Positions 5,310 to 6,409 of a DNA stretch of 6,409 nt are shown here, in pieces (position 1 is the stretch's first letter; each line of letters begins with the position of its first letter). A program made the position numbers and the translations under genes. The notes under the pieces were generated by a model. It was not told the DNA's origin, ran no database searches, and saw only the letters and a program-made list of their open reading frames with translations. The stretch comes from Euryarchaeota archaeon UBA242 (GTDB taxonomy: Archaea > Thermoplasmatota > Poseidoniia > Poseidoniales > Poseidoniaceae): assembly GCA_002499015.1 (NCBI GenBank), contig DAJY01000087.1, positions 17,017-23,425 of the forward strand, read 5' to 3'.

Positions 5310-6409
5310 ATGATGATATCCAATCCTAAGGAATATTCTCATTCAGTGCTAATTGCATTAGTTTGTTTTATGCTCCTATTAGCCCCGGTGTTGATCTCAT
5401 CTGTTTCTGCTCAAAGCGAACCTGAAGAAGTTGTTTTTGCCTCGACTGCAATCCCTTCCCCTCTTTCCAAGAACATCGTATTAGTAGAACAATTCATTGA
5501 AGATACTCCTAATGCAGACGATGATGAACAAAAGGATCTATGGAGGCAATATCAGGCCAGAAATGATGTCCTCCCCCTAAGTTGGTGGAAGTGGTCTGAT
5601 GAAACCGGTTCTGATTGGCCCGATGATGATGCAAAGGCAAGAGCAGGGCAACTTGGAATGCAACAACAATCTCAACAACAGGCTCAATATGTATTGAATT
5701 CTAATATTGAGCAATTTCAAGATATTAATGAAGCAATACTGCGAGCAAGTGATTTTTCTGTTCAAGAAGTTGTTATTGAATTGTCTGGAGATATCATTCT
5801 GACAACAAACCAACAAGGTGAATATGAAGTCAAGATTCAAGCCGAATTCGAACCAATGGTCAATTTGAGCGATGATACGATGCTATACATTTTCCTTAGT
5901 GAAGATAATGCAGAGGACATCCATGGAAGGCAGATTAAGAATTTGATAAGAGATATGAAGCCGGAGGTCGGTTTTTCTGTTGAAGCAAATAATATCACCA
6001 ATACGACTTGGGTAATGCCAAAGGAACATTTGATCGCTGCAGGTATTGATTTAGAAGAAAATCCATTGGGATGGCATTTGACTTTGGCATTCATTGGCAG
6101 CGTGGAAGGAGATGATGAAGCAACAGGTCTTCTTGCATTGTATAACTCTCCACTTCCGAACCAGTGGTCGAATCCACAATCGTCTAAGTTCTTAATGCCG
6201 ATTATTTTGATTCTTTTTACAACGGCTATCGCATTTATCGTATATTCCAATGCCTCTATTAGAGAAAAAGGAATGCCAAAAATCAATGTCGGTTGGAAGA
6301 AAACTCCTAACCCTGCAATAATGGTTTCAATCGAAGCAGGAAATCAAAAAGTCTCGATTACTAAACTTGAGATTGAACTACCTTGGAAAAGTCGTGGTGG
6401 ATTTAAGCA
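5310..6409 (+). CDS. Signal-peptide-bearing single-span membrane protein, function unknown (partial, 3' end outside window)
   Basis: At least 366 codons are open to the right edge without a stop. The N-terminus is a clear Sec signal or signal anchor: a polar start, the hydrophobic core LIALVCFMLLLAPVLI (about 14-29) and a likely cut after VSA (32-34). A long outer domain follows (about 35-290). It has a Trp/Asp-rich stretch (SWWKWSDETGSDWPDDD), a Gln-rich stretch (MQQQSQQQAQ, 117-126) and then beta-rich sequence (VQEVVIELSGDIILTT, GEYEVKIQAEF) with N-glycosylation sequons at Asn185, Asn228 and Asn231. A single span at about 294-314 leads to a basic turn and a C-terminal part that is probably cytoplasmic (from about 315). 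This is a type I membrane protein, but the family is not recognised. Two ATG codons stand in tandem (5310, 5313); either fits the GAGG site. The gene lies 9 bases after the methyltransferase and is probably co-transcribed with it. The outer domain could be adhesive or sensory. Confidence 0.85.
   Translation, partial: MMISNPKEYSHSVLIALVCFMLLLAPVLISSVSAQSEPEEVVFASTAIPSPLSKNIVLVEQFIEDTPNADDDEQKDLWRQYQARNDVLPLSWWKWSDETGSDWPDDDAKARAGQLGMQQQSQQQAQYVLNSNIEQFQDINEAILRASDFSVQEVVIELSGDIILTTNQQGEYEVKIQAEFEPMVNLSDDTMLYIFLSEDNAEDIHGRQIKNLIRDMKPEVGFSVEANNITNTTWVMPKEHLIAAGIDLEENPLGWHLTLAFIGSVEGDDEATGLLALYNSPLPNQWSNPQSSKFLMPIILILFTTAIAFIVYSNASIREKGMPKINVGWKKTPNPAIMVSIEAGNQKVSITKLEIELPWKSRGGFK

Noticed and set aside
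4949..5323. 124-residue minus-strand open frame
   Set aside because: It is antisense to the methyltransferase C-terminus; its Ser/Pro-rich product is typical of a complement of Glu/Asp codons.
5837..6286. 149-residue minus-strand open frame, with another at 5577-5840
   Set aside because: Both lie antisense to the signal-peptide membrane protein gene, which is open for 366 codons with a signal, span and sequons in order.
1..6409. Search for CRISPR arrays, tRNA or rRNA genes, insertion sequences, attachment sites and defence genes
   Set aside because: No regular spaced repeats, tRNA cloverleaf arms, rRNA-like stretches, transposase motifs or terminal repeats were seen by eye.

Overview
The window looks archaeal, most probably from a planktonic euryarchaeon of the Marine Group II / Poseidoniales type. 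The firmest evidence is a Sec61-beta-type translocon subunit at 1340-1537. It is supported by an Nsun2/Trm4-type RNA m5C methyltransferase with a eukaryote-like C-terminal extension (3489-5300), a GGTGA Shine-Dalgarno site, TATA-like elements about 25 bases before several start codons, and AT-rich, densely packed genes. The assignment to archaea is strong. The assignment to Marine Group II is an inference from overall character, not from a marker gene.

Layout. A minus-strand gene for a helix-hairpin-helix protein with a Lys/Ala-rich tail runs off the left edge (238 to 1). It diverges from a plus-strand gene for an unrecognised protein with an acidic tail (346-1269), which is followed by sec61-beta (1340-1537). 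That pair meets, at a hairpin, a minus-strand gene for a small basic unknown protein (1569-1961). Upstream of the small gene is a leader with two adjacent hairpins, and then a minus-strand gene for a protein with about 13 membrane spans (2058-3446). The membrane gene starts back-to-back with the m5C methyltransferase gene; their longest open frames overlap at the 5' ends. The methyltransferase is followed after 9 bases by a gene for a signal-peptide-bearing, single-span membrane protein (5310 to the right edge, incomplete). The ribosome binding site of that last gene overlaps the methyltransferase stop codon.

How the genes fit together. Only two products can be assigned a function: protein export (Sec61 beta) and RNA cytosine-5 methylation (Nsun2/Trm4 family). 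Three others are membrane or secreted proteins or translocon parts, so much of the window is linked to the cell envelope, but no pathway joins the genes. No mobile element, CRISPR array, tRNA, rRNA or defence system was seen. No stretch above 300 bases lacks a gene. The points most worth following are the eukaryote-like full-length methyltransferase, the divergent start region at 3428-3501, the orphan 13-span protein and the structured leader at 1994-2038.
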